From assembly GCA_016865935.1 (NCBI GenBank), contig VGOB01000015.1, positions 1-42,486 of the forward strand: 42,486 bases of DNA. The letters run 5' to 3'. Source of the stretch: Chloroflexota bacterium (lineage in GTDB: Bacteria; Chloroflexota; Anaerolineae; UBA4142). Position numbers and translations under genes: made by a program. Below the pieces are notes generated by a model. It was given only the letters and a program-made list of their open reading frames with translations. It was not told the DNA's origin and did not search any database. The first letter of the stretch is position 1; the number at the start of each line of letters is the position of its first letter. Shown here piece after piece: positions 22,587 to 30,513 of this stretch.

Positions 22587-23825
22587 ATGCCAAAACGAAT
22601 CGGCTTGCTCACCGGCGGCGGCGACGCGCCGGGTCAAAACGTCTGCTTGAAAGCGCTCGTCTATGGCGCGCTCGATCACGGGAGTGAAGTGATCGGCATT
22701 CGCAAGGGCTGGGAGGGCTTGTTGCATTTCAATCCCGCCGATCCTTCCACGCACGGCGAAAACACGATGCCGCTGACCAAATTGCGCGTGCGCGATATCG
22801 ATCGAATGGCGGGCGCGTTTCTCCACTCCAGCCGGATCGATCCGGGCGCGGTGGCGTCCGCGCAAATGCCGGCGTTTCTGCGCGCGCCTCACTCCGGCGC
22901 AGGACAGTTCGATCTCACCGATCACGTCAAGCGCGCGATCGGGACGCTGGGCTTGGACGCGCTGATCGTTTTGGGCGATCGCGGCGCGTTGCAGTACGCC
23001 GCGCGCCTGAACCAGGAAGGTGTGCCGATCATCGGCATTCCCAAGACGGTACATAACGACGTGAACGGCAGCGATTACGCGCTCGGCTTTTCGACTGCGC
23101 TCGCGCGCGGCGTGCGTTTCGTCCAAGAGATGCGCGCAATGGCTGGCTCGCGCGAAGAAATCGCCGTGATCGAAGTGCTGGGACGCACGACCGGCTTGAC
23201 GACGATGCTCATTTCATTTTTGGCAGGTGCGGATCGGACGCTCGTTCCCGAAGTTCCGTTCGATCCGGAACGGCTGGCGGAATTGCTGCTCGAAGACAAA
23301 CGACGCAACCCGGCAAACTATGCCATCCTCGTGATGAGCGAAGCGTCCGCGCTCGATCCGGACAAGGTGTCCAAGTATTTGCCCGAATTGTCGCGCCTGG
23401 CGAATTCGCGCATTTTGGCGGAAGCGGCGCAAGGTAGTCAACAAGGATTGACGCCGGACGCGATCGTGTTTGAATTGGTGCAAGACCTGGGCTCGCGCGT
23501 CGGCGGCAGCGGCGCGGTCGTGACCGAGATGCTGGAAAATATCACAAAGCAACGGATGTTGTTCCAGCCGCTTTCGTATCTGATTCGAACCGGTGAACCC
23601 GACGGTCAAGATTTGCTCGGCGCGATGAATTTTGCGATGTACGCGATTCGGTTGTTCGCGCAAAACAAAACGGGACGATTGATCGCGTATCGGCAGGGTG
23701 AAAATTATGCGGATTTGCCGCTCGGCGTCGTGACAGAAGCGGCGGGTAATATCAACGTCGCCGACTTTTACGACGCGGCAGGGTATTGCGCGAAACCGGA
23801 AATCATCTGGGCGGCGCGCGTGTAA
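22587..23825 (+). CDS. Phosphofructokinase-family protein with altered catalytic motifs
   Basis: 412 residues from the ATG at 22587 (GAGGT upstream); an ATG at 22566 lies in the repeat. PfkA-family features are present: the N-terminal phosphate loop GGGDAPGQN (10-18), IGIPKT (149-154), GSDYALGFSTA (161-171), LGR (198-200), and the GGSG segment near 306. The family normally transfers phosphate from ATP or PPi to fructose-6-phosphate. Two key sites differ. The catalytic T-x-D-N-D reads T-V-H-N-D (His156 replaces the usual base Asp). The donor-selecting GGDG/GGDD reads LGDRG, with Arg132 where ATP enzymes have Gly and PPi enzymes Asp. The frame is intact, so it may have another substrate, another donor or a regulatory role. 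Confidence 0.82.
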   Translation: MPKRIGLLTGGGDAPGQNVCLKALVYGALDHGSEVIGIRKGWEGLLHFNPADPSTHGENTMPLTKLRVRDIDRMAGAFLHSSRIDPGAVASAQMPAFLRAPHSGAGQFDLTDHVKRAIGTLGLDALIVLGDRGALQYAARLNQEGVPIIGIPKTVHNDVNGSDYALGFSTALARGVRFVQEMRAMAGSREEIAVIEVLGRTTGLTTMLISFLAGADRTLVPEVPFDPERLAELLLEDKRRNPANYAILVMSEASALDPDKVSKYLPELSRLANSRILAEAAQGSQQGLTPDAIVFELVQDLGSRVGGSGAVVTEMLENITKQRMLFQPLSYLIRTGEPDGQDLLGAMNFAMYAIRLFAQNKTGRLIAYRQGENYADLPLGVVTEAAGNINVADFYDAAGYCAKPEIIWAARV

Positions 23826-23923
23826 AGGATGAAGGCGGAAGGATGAAGGATGAACAATGACAAATGAGCAAATGACAAATGACAAAAAGGTTTCATCTTT
23901 CATCTTTCATCCTTCATCTTTTG
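23826..23923. repeat. Inverted array of GGATGAAG / CATCCTTC units
   Basis: GGATGAAGG and GACAAATGA units lead into ATCTTTCATC and ATCCTTCATC units, so the two halves can pair. It lies between the phosphofructokinase stop and the GGAG ribosome binding site of the ABC ATPase. The same CATCCTTC units are translated inside mtaB (35739 and 36586). Confidence 0.75.
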
Positions 23924-23933
23924 GAGTGTGATT

Positions 23934-24662
23934 ATGACCGATGCGAAAAACGTGACACCCATAGTTGAGATACGCGATGTCGTCAAGAGTTTTCCGGTCG
24001 GCGGCGCGACGATCACGATTCTCAAAGGCGTATCGTTCAAAGTGCGCGCGGGCGAATTCGTTTCGATTGTCGGTCCCTCGGGCAACGGCAAATCTACGTT
24101 GTTGAATATGATCACCGGCATCGATCGTCCGACGAGCGGCGAGATCATCGTCACCGGCAAACAGGTTCACAAAATGAGTGAAGATAGTTTGGCGGCGTGG
24201 CGCGGCGAAAACGTCGGCATCATTTTCCAATTTTTTCAAATGTTGCCGGCGCTGAGCATTCTGCAAAACGTGATCCTGCCGATGGATTTGGCGAGCAAGT
24301 ACTCGCCGCAAGAGCGGCGCGAACGCGCGTTGCATCTGCTCGAAATTGTCGGGATGGCGGATCAGGCGCACAAACTTCCGGCGATGGTTTCGGGTGGACA
24401 GCAGCAACGCGCGGCGATTGCGCGCGCGCTCGCGAACGATCCGCCGCTCCTCATCGGCGACGAGCCGACGGGTAATCTCGATTCGCGCAACTCGCAGGAT
24501 GTTTTCGATCTGTTCGAGAATGTGGTAAGTCAAGGCAAGACGATGTTGATGGTCACGCACGATAAAGAACTCGCGCGGCGCGTCCCCCGCGTCGTCGAAA
24601 TTCTCGACGGCAAGATCACGCGCGACGAATACGTCGGGCGACCGGGTTGGGCGGGCTATTAG
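23934..24662 (+). CDS. ABC transporter ATPase, MacB/LolD type
   Basis: 242 residues from the ATG at 23934, with GGAG ten bases upstream. Walker A is GPSGNGKST, the signature region [15 protein letters not shown], Walker [14 protein letters not shown], and the H-loop VTHDKELA. These fit the MacB/LolD/FtsE-like group whose partners are FtsX-type permeases acting mechanically on periplasmic or extracellular substrates. The permease gene begins 72 bases downstream, after a GTGGGCAGTGGACAG repeat. Together they form a complete transporter. Substrate unknown. Confidence 0.93.
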   Translation: MTDAKNVTPIVEIRDVVKSFPVGGATITILKGVSFKVRAGEFVSIVGPSGNGKSTLLNMITGIDRPTSGEIIVTGKQVHKMSEDSLAAWRGENVGIIFQFFQMLPALSILQNVILPMDLASKYSPQERRERALHLLEIVGMADQAHKLPAMVSGGQQQRAAIARALANDPPLLIGDEPTGNLDSRNSQDVFDLFENVVSQGKTMLMVTHDKELARRVPRVVEILDGKITRDEYVGRPGWAGY

Positions 24663-24733
24663 TGGGTGGTGGACAGTGGGCAGTGGACAGCGAATTCTCT
24701 GATCACTGTCCACTGCCCACTGAGCACTGAACT
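24660..24733. repeat. Inverted array of GTGGACAGTGGGCA units
   Basis: GTGGACAGTGGGCAGTGGAC and the complementary GTCCACTGCCCACTGAGCAC flank a short centre. The left end overlaps the ATPase stop codon (24660-24662), and the right end stops two bases before the permease ATG. Confidence 0.8.
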
Positions 24734-24734
24734 T

Positions 24735-27137
24735 ATGAGCGTCATTTGGGCTAAAGTCTGGTTCGATCTCTGGCATATGAAATCGCGCACGCTGTTGGTG
24801 GTGCTAAGCATCGCGGCGGGCGTGTTTGCCATTGGCGCGATGTTCGGAATGTCAGACCAGTTGCTTTCGACGATGGACGCGGCGCATCAAGCGGTCGTCC
24901 CCGCGCACGTCAAAATTTCGCTGGACACGTTCATCGATCGCGATACGGCGCGCTTTGTGAAAAATGTGCCCGGCGTCGAAAACGCGCAACCGTTCGTCCA
25001 GATGCCGGTGCGCTACAAAGTTCGCGCCGAAGATCCGTGGAAGAATGGCATCGTCTATATTCTCGACAATTACGACAATCAGATTTACGAACTGATCCAG
25101 CTGAAAGAAGGACGCTGGCCCCAACGCAACGACATCGGCATCGAGCGACTGGCGGCGCAGCACTTGGGCAAAGAGATCGGCAACAACTTGATCTTCGAGA
25201 TCAACGATTCGGAACGGGTCTTGCCGATCTCTGGAAAAATCCGCCATCCCTTCGTGCCGCCGCCCGCGTTTCTCGATCTGTTATTTTTCTTTATGGATTC
25301 GGAGGGCGCGGCGCGGCTCAACGTGCCGCAAAGCAAATTCAACGCGCTGTTGATTCGCGTCACGCCGTACAGCGAAGAGCGCGCCAAAGAAGCGACGACG
25401 CTGATCAAGGAGCGCTTTGCCAAATTGGGGATCGGCGTCGTTTCAACCCAGTATCAGGATCCGGACAAACATTGGGGACGAATGTTTATGGAGGCGTTCA
25501 CCGTCGTCCTCCAAGTGCTGGCAGTTGTCTCGTTGCTGATGAGTGTCATCCTGGTGTACAACACCTTGAGCGCGCTGATCACGCAACAAACGAATCAAAT
25601 CGGCATCCTCAAGGCGCTTGGCGGCGGCTCGCGCACGATTGCGAAAATTTATTTGTCGGCGGTGTTGATCTACGGCGCGCTCGCGTTGCTGATCGCCGTG
25701 CCGTCGGGCGCATTTCTTGCGTTCGGGATCGCGCAATCGTTTTTGGATTTGTTCAACATTGATTACAAAGAGTTTCGCGTTTCGGATACGGCGATCCTGT
25801 TTCAGATCGTTGCCGCGCTCGGCGTGCCGTTGCTTGCCGCGCTGATCCCGGTCGCGCAAGGCGCGGCGATCACGGTGCGTCAAGCGATCGCGAGTTACGG
25901 CTTGGGCGGTGATTTCGGATCGAGCCGCTTGGATCGTTGGATTGAACAAATCGGCGCGCGCTTTTTGCCGTCGCATTACGCGACCGCGCTCGGCAATCTC
26001 TTTCGCCGCAAAGGGCGGCTCGTGCTGACCTTGTTCGTGCTGGTGATGGCAGGCGCGATGTTCTTGATGGTGCAATCGCTCAACTCTTCGATTGACGCGA
26101 CGATGGAAAAAATTTACGCGCAACGGCGCTACGACATCACGATCGAATTCGGCGGCAATCCGCGCATCGATCGCGCCGTCGAAATCGCGCAATCGGTCGA
26201 AGGAGTGGAAAAAGCCGAAGTGCGATTTACTCATTCGGCGAATTTGATCGTCGGCGGCAAGCGCGTGAAAGAAGCGGGCTTGGGCGGGACCTTGCAAGGC
26301 GCGCCGACGGGGAGTGATTTTTTCGAGCCGTTTATGTTGGCGGGACGCTGGTTGCAACCCGGCGATGATCGCGCGATCGTCATCACCAAAGATATGGCGA
26401 AAAAAGGCGGCGTGGATGTCGGGGATACGGTCACGCTCGATCTGGGCGAACTGGGAAAGGACGATTGGCAGATTGTCGGTTTGTACGATCCGGTCTTTGC
26501 GGGCGGTTTCAATCCTGATATAATTTACGCGCCGTTGGACGCGGTGTTCGATTCGACCAATCGTTATTTTCGCGGCAATGTGATGTTGGTGCGGACGCGT
26601 CAGCACGATGAAAATTTCGTCAGCCCGATCAATCGTCAGATCAAAGATTTGTTCGAAACGCGCGGCATCAAAGTCGTCCTGAGTCAGACCGAGCCCGAAA
26701 ATAAAAGGACGAACGATTTTCAATTCGGGATCATCACCAGTTTTATGCTCGTGTTGGCGGTTCTGATCGCGATTGTCGGCGGGATCGCGCTGATGGGCGC
26801 GCTTTCGATCAGCGTCGTCGAGCGGACGAAAGAGATCGGCGTGTTGCGCGCCGTCGGCGCGCGCACGCGGACGATCCTGGGAATGTTCGTGATGGAAGGC
26901 GTTCTGCAAGGCGTGATCAGTTGGCTGATCGCGGTGCCGTTCTCGTTTCTGATCGCGCAACCGATGGCGAGCGTGTTGGGCAAGGTGATGTTCAGCGCGG
27001 ATTTGACTTTTCGCTTCAACTACGCCGCGGTCGTCGTCTGGCTCGTCATCGTGCTTGTCATTTCGACGATCGCTTCGGTGTTGCCCGCGCGCAACGCGAC
27101 GCGGATCAGCGTGCGCGATAGTTTGGCGTACGCGTAA
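24735..27137 (+). CDS. FtsX/MacB-type ABC permease with duplicated FtsX domains
   Basis: 800 residues from the ATG at 24735; a GTG at 24666 would read the repeat. An N-terminal membrane segment (about 19-40) is followed by an extracytoplasmic MacB-PCD-like domain (to about 250), then a first FtsX domain with three helices (about 260-385). A second membrane segment, extracytoplasmic domain and FtsX domain follow (about 430-800), ending with the usual ARNATRISVRDSLAYA. This double form resembles LolCE-like or SalY permeases that need no second permease subunit. It is paired with the ATPase just upstream. The role may be export or extraction of lipids, lipoproteins or peptides; nothing here discriminates. 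Confidence 0.9.
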   Translation: MSVIWAKVWFDLWHMKSRTLLVVLSIAAGVFAIGAMFGMSDQLLSTMDAAHQAVVPAHVKISLDTFIDRDTARFVKNVPGVENAQPFVQMPVRYKVRAEDPWKNGIVYILDNYDNQIYELIQLKEGRWPQRNDIGIERLAAQHLGKEIGNNLIFEINDSERVLPISGKIRHPFVPPPAFLDLLFFFMDSEGAARLNVPQSKFNALLIRVTPYSEERAKEATTLIKERFAKLGIGVVSTQYQDPDKHWGRMFMEAFTVVLQVLAVVSLLMSVILVYNTLSALITQQTNQIGILKALGGGSRTIAKIYLSAVLIYGALALLIAVPSGAFLAFGIAQSFLDLFNIDYKEFRVSDTAILFQIVAALGVPLLAALIPVAQGAAITVRQAIASYGLGGDFGSSRLDRWIEQIGARFLPSHYATALGNLFRRKGRLVLTLFVLVMAGAMFLMVQSLNSSIDATMEKIYAQRRYDITIEFGGNPRIDRAVEIAQSVEGVEKAEVRFTHSANLIVGGKRVKEAGLGGTLQGAPTGSDFFEPFMLAGRWLQPGDDRAIVITKDMAKKGGVDVGDTVTLDLGELGKDDWQIVGLYDPVFAGGFNPDIIYAPLDAVFDSTNRYFRGNVMLVRTRQHDENFVSPINRQIKDLFETRGIKVVLSQTEPENKRTNDFQFGIITSFMLVLAVLIAIVGGIALMGALSISVVERTKEIGVLRAVGARTRTILGMFVMEGVLQGVISWLIAVPFSFLIAQPMASVLGKVMFSADLTFRFNYAAVVVWLVIVLVISTIASVLPARNATRISVRDSLAYA

Positions 27138-27142
27138 AATCA

Positions 27143-27169
27143 GTAGGGGCGACCGCCGGTCGCCCCTAC
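27143..27169. terminator. GTAGGGGCG palindrome between convergent genes
   Basis: GTAGGGGCGACC and GGTCGCCCCTAC form a 12-base perfect stem around a three-base loop, with TTTTC following on the plus strand. It lies between the convergent permease and GDPD genes and is the shortest member of the GTAGGGGCG repeat family, so here it probably works as a bidirectional terminator. Confidence 0.75.
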
Positions 27170-27174
27170 GTTTT

Positions 27175-27900
27175 CTACCCCACAATTTTTCTCAACACAT
27201 CCGGCTTGTTCGTGATAATTCCATCCACGCCAAGATCGATCAAGCGTTTGGTTTCCTCCGGATCGTCCACTGTCCACGTATTGACCTTGTAGCCCTTGCC
27301 GCGCGCCCACGCTATAAACTCGCGCGTGATCATCGAAAAGTGCGGATGCAGCGCGGTTGGATGCGCGAGCGGACGGAGCCACGCGCGGCGCAAGTAAATC
27401 GGCAGGTTGGGGCGATAGAGCAAGCCGCGCGGAATGCGCGGAGCGAGTTGGTACATTCGGCGCAGCGCGAGCGGATTGAACGACGAGACCATCACGCGGT
27501 CGAGCGCGCCCGCATTTTCGATTGCCGCGAGCGTTGCCGCTTCGACGCCATCGGTTTGCAGGTTGAAATTTTTCAATTCGATGTTGACGATGCCGCGCGC
27601 GCCGACGGCGCGCAAAACCGCTTCGAGCGTCGGAATTTTTTCGCCGCGATATTTTTCCATCTGGTTACTCGCGTCGAGTTGTTGCGTCTGGGCGAGTGTC
27701 AGTTGATTGATCGCGCCGCGCCCGTTCGTCGTGCGATCCACCGTGTCGTCGTGCAAGACCACGGGGACACCGTCTTGCGTGAGCGACACGTCGAGTTCGA
27801 TTCCATCCGCGCCCATTTCAAACGCGAGGGTGAACGCGGACAATGTGTTTTCGGGCGCGTACGCGCTGGCGCCGCGATGTGCGATGACGAGTGGTTTCAT
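27175..27900 (-). CDS. Glycerophosphodiester phosphodiesterase (GDPD)
   Basis: A 241-residue TIM-barrel enzyme hydrolysing glycerophosphodiesters to glycerol-3-phosphate and an alcohol. Catalytic elements are in place: IAHRGASAYAPENT (His-Arg and Glu-Asn), GIELDVSLTQDGVPVVLHDD (metal-binding Glu and Asp and the general-acid His), and a Glu in IVNIELKNF. The C-terminal NTWTVDDPEETKRLIDLGVDGIITNKPD is also classic. No signal peptide, so it is cytosolic like UgpQ. ATG at 27900. It converges with the permease gene, and a UgpC-like ATPase is 5 kb away, compatible with but not proof of a shared glycerophosphodiester route. Confidence 0.93.
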   Translation of the reverse strand: MKPLVIAHRGASAYAPENTLSAFTLAFEMGADGIELDVSLTQDGVPVVLHDDTVDRTTNGRGAINQLTLAQTQQLDASNQMEKYRGEKIPTLEAVLRAVGARGIVNIELKNFNLQTDGVEAATLAAIENAGALDRVMVSSFNPLALRRMYQLAPRIPRGLLYRPNLPIYLRRAWLRPLAHPTALHPHFSMITREFIAWARGKGYKVNTWTVDDPEETKRLIDLGVDGIITNKPDVLRKIVG

Positions 27901-28004
27901 TTGTGGAATCTATTTGCTCCTGAAAGAATATGACCGCCGACGGACGACCGCCGACTGCCGCGAATTGTTATGTGCTCTTGGTTCTTTCCGCGCTTTCGGG
28001 TTTC

Positions 28005-29069
28005 TTATCCCAACGCGCGCACAATATCGCCCGTGTAAATCGCGTTCGGTTTCGCTTCGCAACCCGCCCAGCACCCAGGACACTTGCGAACGACCGCGCG
28101 CTGTTGCTGTGCGGTTTCGTTATACCAAACTTGCTCCAGCGATTGCGCGCGCAAATTGCCGACGACAGTTGGATAGTAGACGCACGTGACGACATCGCCG
28201 TTCGGCATCAGGCGGATGTGATTGTGCAATTCGATGCACGCGGGCTTGGGCGATTCGATGTTGTGCAGCAAACGATTCTTCAGCCCGCGCAAATAATATT
28301 TTTGCACGATCCATTCCGGAAGATCGCGAATGCCGTCGCGTGTATCGAGTTGCTCGAAAATATGGTCGAGTTGTTCGGGCGTGAAATCGGACATTGAAAC
28401 CGATTTCATATCGGGCACATCTTTTTCCTTGTCGGTGTTGAGCCGATAGAGCGTGTAATGATCGGTTGCAATCGCGTAATGCACGCTCACGCCGAGTTTT
28501 GCCATCTCGTCGCGCAACGGCGCGATGTGATCCCAATTGCGATCCGTGATCGTCTGATTGACGCCGATGTAAAACCCGTACTTGTCGCGCAGTGCGACCA
28601 CCGCGCGCAACGTTCGCATCGCCTTGTCGTACAGACCGCGATAGCCGCGAATTTCGTCGTGGCGCGCGCCCACCGCGTCAATCGAAAATTTCAGGTGCAG
28701 TTTTTTCGATCCAACCGCTTTGACGTACTCGACGATGCGTTCGGTCATCACGCCCGCCGTCGTGACGTGGATCACCGTCGGATTGTTCGTCTCACTGATC
28801 GCGCGCGTGATCGCGGTGAGGTCTTGCCGCAGGAACGGCTCGCCGCCGGTGATGCGGAGCGAATCGAGATGCGGAATCTGCGCGAACACGCGGCGAATTT
28901 CGTCCACGCTCATATCGTCGTGATCTTTTTTCTTCCACACGTCGCACATAAAGCAGCGCAGATTACAGCGCCACGTCACGATGAACGTGCACATATTCGG
29001 CAGTTCGACGCGTCCGATTTTATTATTCACCACCGCGCGCGCGATGTTGACGTATGTTTTGAGTGCCAT
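28005..29069 (-). CDS. Radical SAM protein with SPASM-like C-terminus
   Basis: About 354 residues from the ATG at 29069 (AGGA just upstream). The radical SAM cluster is CNLRCFMC, C-x3-C-x2-C, near residues 35-42. The SAM-binding ITGGEPFLR and TTAGVMT segments follow. A C-terminal cysteine set (ESPKPAC, VVTCVYYP, KCPGCWAGCEAKPN) indicates a SPASM or twitch auxiliary Fe-S site. Such enzymes modify peptides, sugars or lipids. Position downstream of a GT2 glycosyltransferase suggests an envelope or glycolipid modification, which is inference only. It is separated from the GT2 gene by a CCTTGAA repeat. Confidence 0.88.
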   Translation of the reverse strand: MALKTYVNIARAVVNNKIGRVELPNMCTFIVTWRCNLRCFMCDVWKKKDHDDMSVDEIRRVFAQIPHLDSLRITGGEPFLRQDLTAITRAISETNNPTVIHVTTAGVMTERIVEYVKAVGSKKLHLKFSIDAVGARHDEIRGYRGLYDKAMRTLRAVVALRDKYGFYIGVNQTITDRNWDHIAPLRDEMAKLGVSVHYAIATDHYTLYRLNTDKEKDVPDMKSVSMSDFTPEQLDHIFEQLDTRDGIRDLPEWIVQKYYLRGLKNRLLHNIESPKPACIELHNHIRLMPNGDVVTCVYYPTVVGNLRAQSLEQVWYNETAQQQRAVVRKCPGCWAGCEAKPNAIYTGDIVRALG

Positions 29070-29078
29070 CACAATCCT

Positions 29079-29150
29079 GGTTCAAAGTTCAAGGTTGCCT
29101 TTGAACCTTGAACCTTGAACCTCGAACCTCTAACCCTGAACTTTGAACTC
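29079..29150. repeat. Inverted array of GTTCAAAG / CCTTGAAC units
   Basis: GGTTCAAAGTTCAAGG units pair with CCTTGAACCTTGAACCTCG and CTGAACTTTGAACTC. It fills the gap between the radical SAM and GT2 genes; its right edge touches the GT2 stop codon TGA (29149-29151). Confidence 0.8.
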
Positions 29151-30048
29151 ATTCGTATTTTTCCCGCCGGATCGCGCTCACCTGATCTGCGAGAATCCCG
29201 AACATAAACACGATTACCGATGAGAGCATCACGAGCATCGCGCCGGTCGGAATGTGAAACGCGGGGGTGATGCCGGAGGTGTAGCGAAAAATTCCAGAGC
29301 CGATCCAGTACACGACGCCAAGCAGAAACAACGCGATGCTCGTCGGCAGAAACACCTTGATCGGATCGAACAGCGCGATGATGCGGATGATCAGCAGCAA
29401 CGTATTGATTCCATCGCGAATTGGATTGACGGTGCTTGTGCCAACGCGCGGCGTCGTCGTGATCGGCACGTAGGCGATGTTGTAACCCTCTTTGAACAGC
29501 GCGAGTGTCAGCGTCGTCGTAAACGAAAAACCGTTTGGTAAAATGCGCAAGAACAATTTCGCGACCTCTTTGCGAAACGCGCGAAAACCTGAATTCAAAT
29601 CGGGAATATTCGTCTCGGCAAGATAGTTGGCGACCTTGGACAGAATCCACTTGCCGGGGCGTCGCAGCAACGGCGCGTGCGATCCCTTGCCGCGCGCGCC
29701 GACGACCATCTCGTTGTCCGCCATCGCGTCGATCAATCGTTGGATGTGCGCCGCGTTGTGCTCGCCGTCCGAATCCATCATCACCACGATGTCGCCGGAC
29801 GCCGCGCGAATGCCGGTCTTGAGCGCCGCGCCGTAGCCCTTGTTGACGCGATGCCGAATCACGCGCACACCCGCGCGCTCGGCAATCTCGGCAGTACGAT
29901 CCGGCGAGCCATCGTCAATCACGATAATTTCGGCGCGGTCGCGCCACGCGCGCAAACCTTCCAGCACATTGCCGATACTTGCCTCGACATTGTACGCGGG
30001 AATGATAATCGAAATTGCGAATTGCGAATTGCGAATTTCAGATTGCAT
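29149..30048 (-). CDS. GT2 glycosyltransferase, polyprenyl-phosphate (DPM1/GtrB-like)
   Basis: 299 residues. The GT-A fold begins at SIIIPAYN; VIDDGSPD and the catalytic DSDGEH (D-x-D) are clear. Two C-terminal membrane segments (about 232-258 and 265-290) match enzymes that transfer a sugar from a nucleotide sugar to undecaprenyl or dolichyl phosphate. The product would serve lumenal glycosyltransferases such as the DUF2723 protein. The ATG at 30048 overlaps the toxin gene stop by one base (TGATG), so translation is coupled. The first dozen residues (QSEIRNSQFAI) are encoded by CGAATTG repeats. Confidence 0.9.
   Translation of the reverse strand: MQSEIRNSQFAISIIIPAYNVEASIGNVLEGLRAWRDRAEIIVIDDGSPDRTAEIAERAGVRVIRHRVNKGYGAALKTGIRAASGDIVVMMDSDGEHNAAHIQRLIDAMADNEMVVGARGKGSHAPLLRRPGKWILSKVANYLAETNIPDLNSGFRAFRKEVAKLFLRILPNGFSFTTTLTLALFKEGYNIAYVPITTTPRVGTSTVNPIRDGINTLLLIIRIIALFDPIKVFLPTSIALFLLGVVYWIGSGIFRYTSGITPAFHIPTGAMLVMLSSVIVFMFGILADQVSAIRREKYE
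30008..30043. repeat. Tandem CGAATTG units translated as a gene N-terminus
   Basis: Four CGAATTGCGAATT-type units form the 5' coding end of the GT2 gene. The same units are translated inside mtaB at 35583-35604. They show that these arrays can be read as N-terminal residues. Confidence 0.7.
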
Positions 30049-30299
30049 CAACGATATGCCTCGCGACGATGCTTGACGCGATAGACTGTTACCATTTGGT
30101 TCGCATCGTCAATTTCGTAGAGAATGCGATAAACGCCAACGCGCAAACTGAAGATTTCTTCCCTCTTGAGTTTCTTGGAATCTTGGGGGCGGGGATTTGC
30201 CTGCAAGCCATCAATGTGTTGACTGATCAAGCGCGCATAATCGTTTGGCAAACTTTCGATATCCTTGATCACGCGGCGCAGGATTCGAATGTTATACAT
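30048..30299 (-). CDS. RelE/ParE-family toxin
   Basis: 83 residues with the RelE/ParE pattern: N-terminal YNIRILRRVIKDIESLP, then HIDGLQANPRPQDSKKLKREEIFSLRVGVYRILYEID, and the C-terminal MVTVYRVKHRREAYR with basic residues characteristic of ribosome-dependent mRNA cleavage. It overlaps the antitoxin gene by eight bases and the downstream glycosyltransferase gene by one, so it sits inside a coupled operon. ATG 30299. Family members are bacteriostatic when free; what this one cuts is unknown. Confidence 0.92.
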   Translation of the reverse strand: MYNIRILRRVIKDIESLPNDYARLISQHIDGLQANPRPQDSKKLKREEIFSLRVGVYRILYEIDDANQMVTVYRVKHRREAYR

Positions 30300-30513
30300 C
30301 TTTGCCTGCCGCGCAAAGTTCTTGCTTGGCTATGTTCCACTCGACGGCGGGTTCTTTGAATTCACGCAGACGGTGTACTTCTTCAGCGTCTTCCAAATCT
30401 TCCAGCAGAGTCAACAACTCTTCCCAGATCGCCCAATCTACCACAACCGCTTTCTTATCACCGTTTGCATCAATTACAAAGCGGGCTTGCTTGACAAGTT
30501 CAGCAACGCTCAT
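30292..30513 (-). CDS. RelB/Phd-type antitoxin
   Basis: 73 residues from the ATG at 30513, which has AAGGAG about ten bases upstream. The sequence SVAELVKQARFVIDANGDKK followed by VVDWAIWEELLTLLEDLEDAEEV fits the Phd/YefM/RelB-like antitoxins that precede RelE toxins, with a tail that would wrap the toxin. Its start overlaps the methyltransferase stop by four bases (ATGA), so both are translationally coupled. An autoregulatory promoter of its own is not apparent. Confidence 0.83.
   Translation of the reverse strand: MSVAELVKQARFVIDANGDKKAVVVDWAIWEELLTLLEDLEDAEEVHRLREFKEPAVEWNIAKQELCAAGKDV

Noticed and set aside
25443..27185. Long minus-strand open frame (580 codons) opposite the FtsX-type permease
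   Set aside because: The translation is rich in Arg, Asp and His with no domain, while the opposite strand encodes a clear permease.
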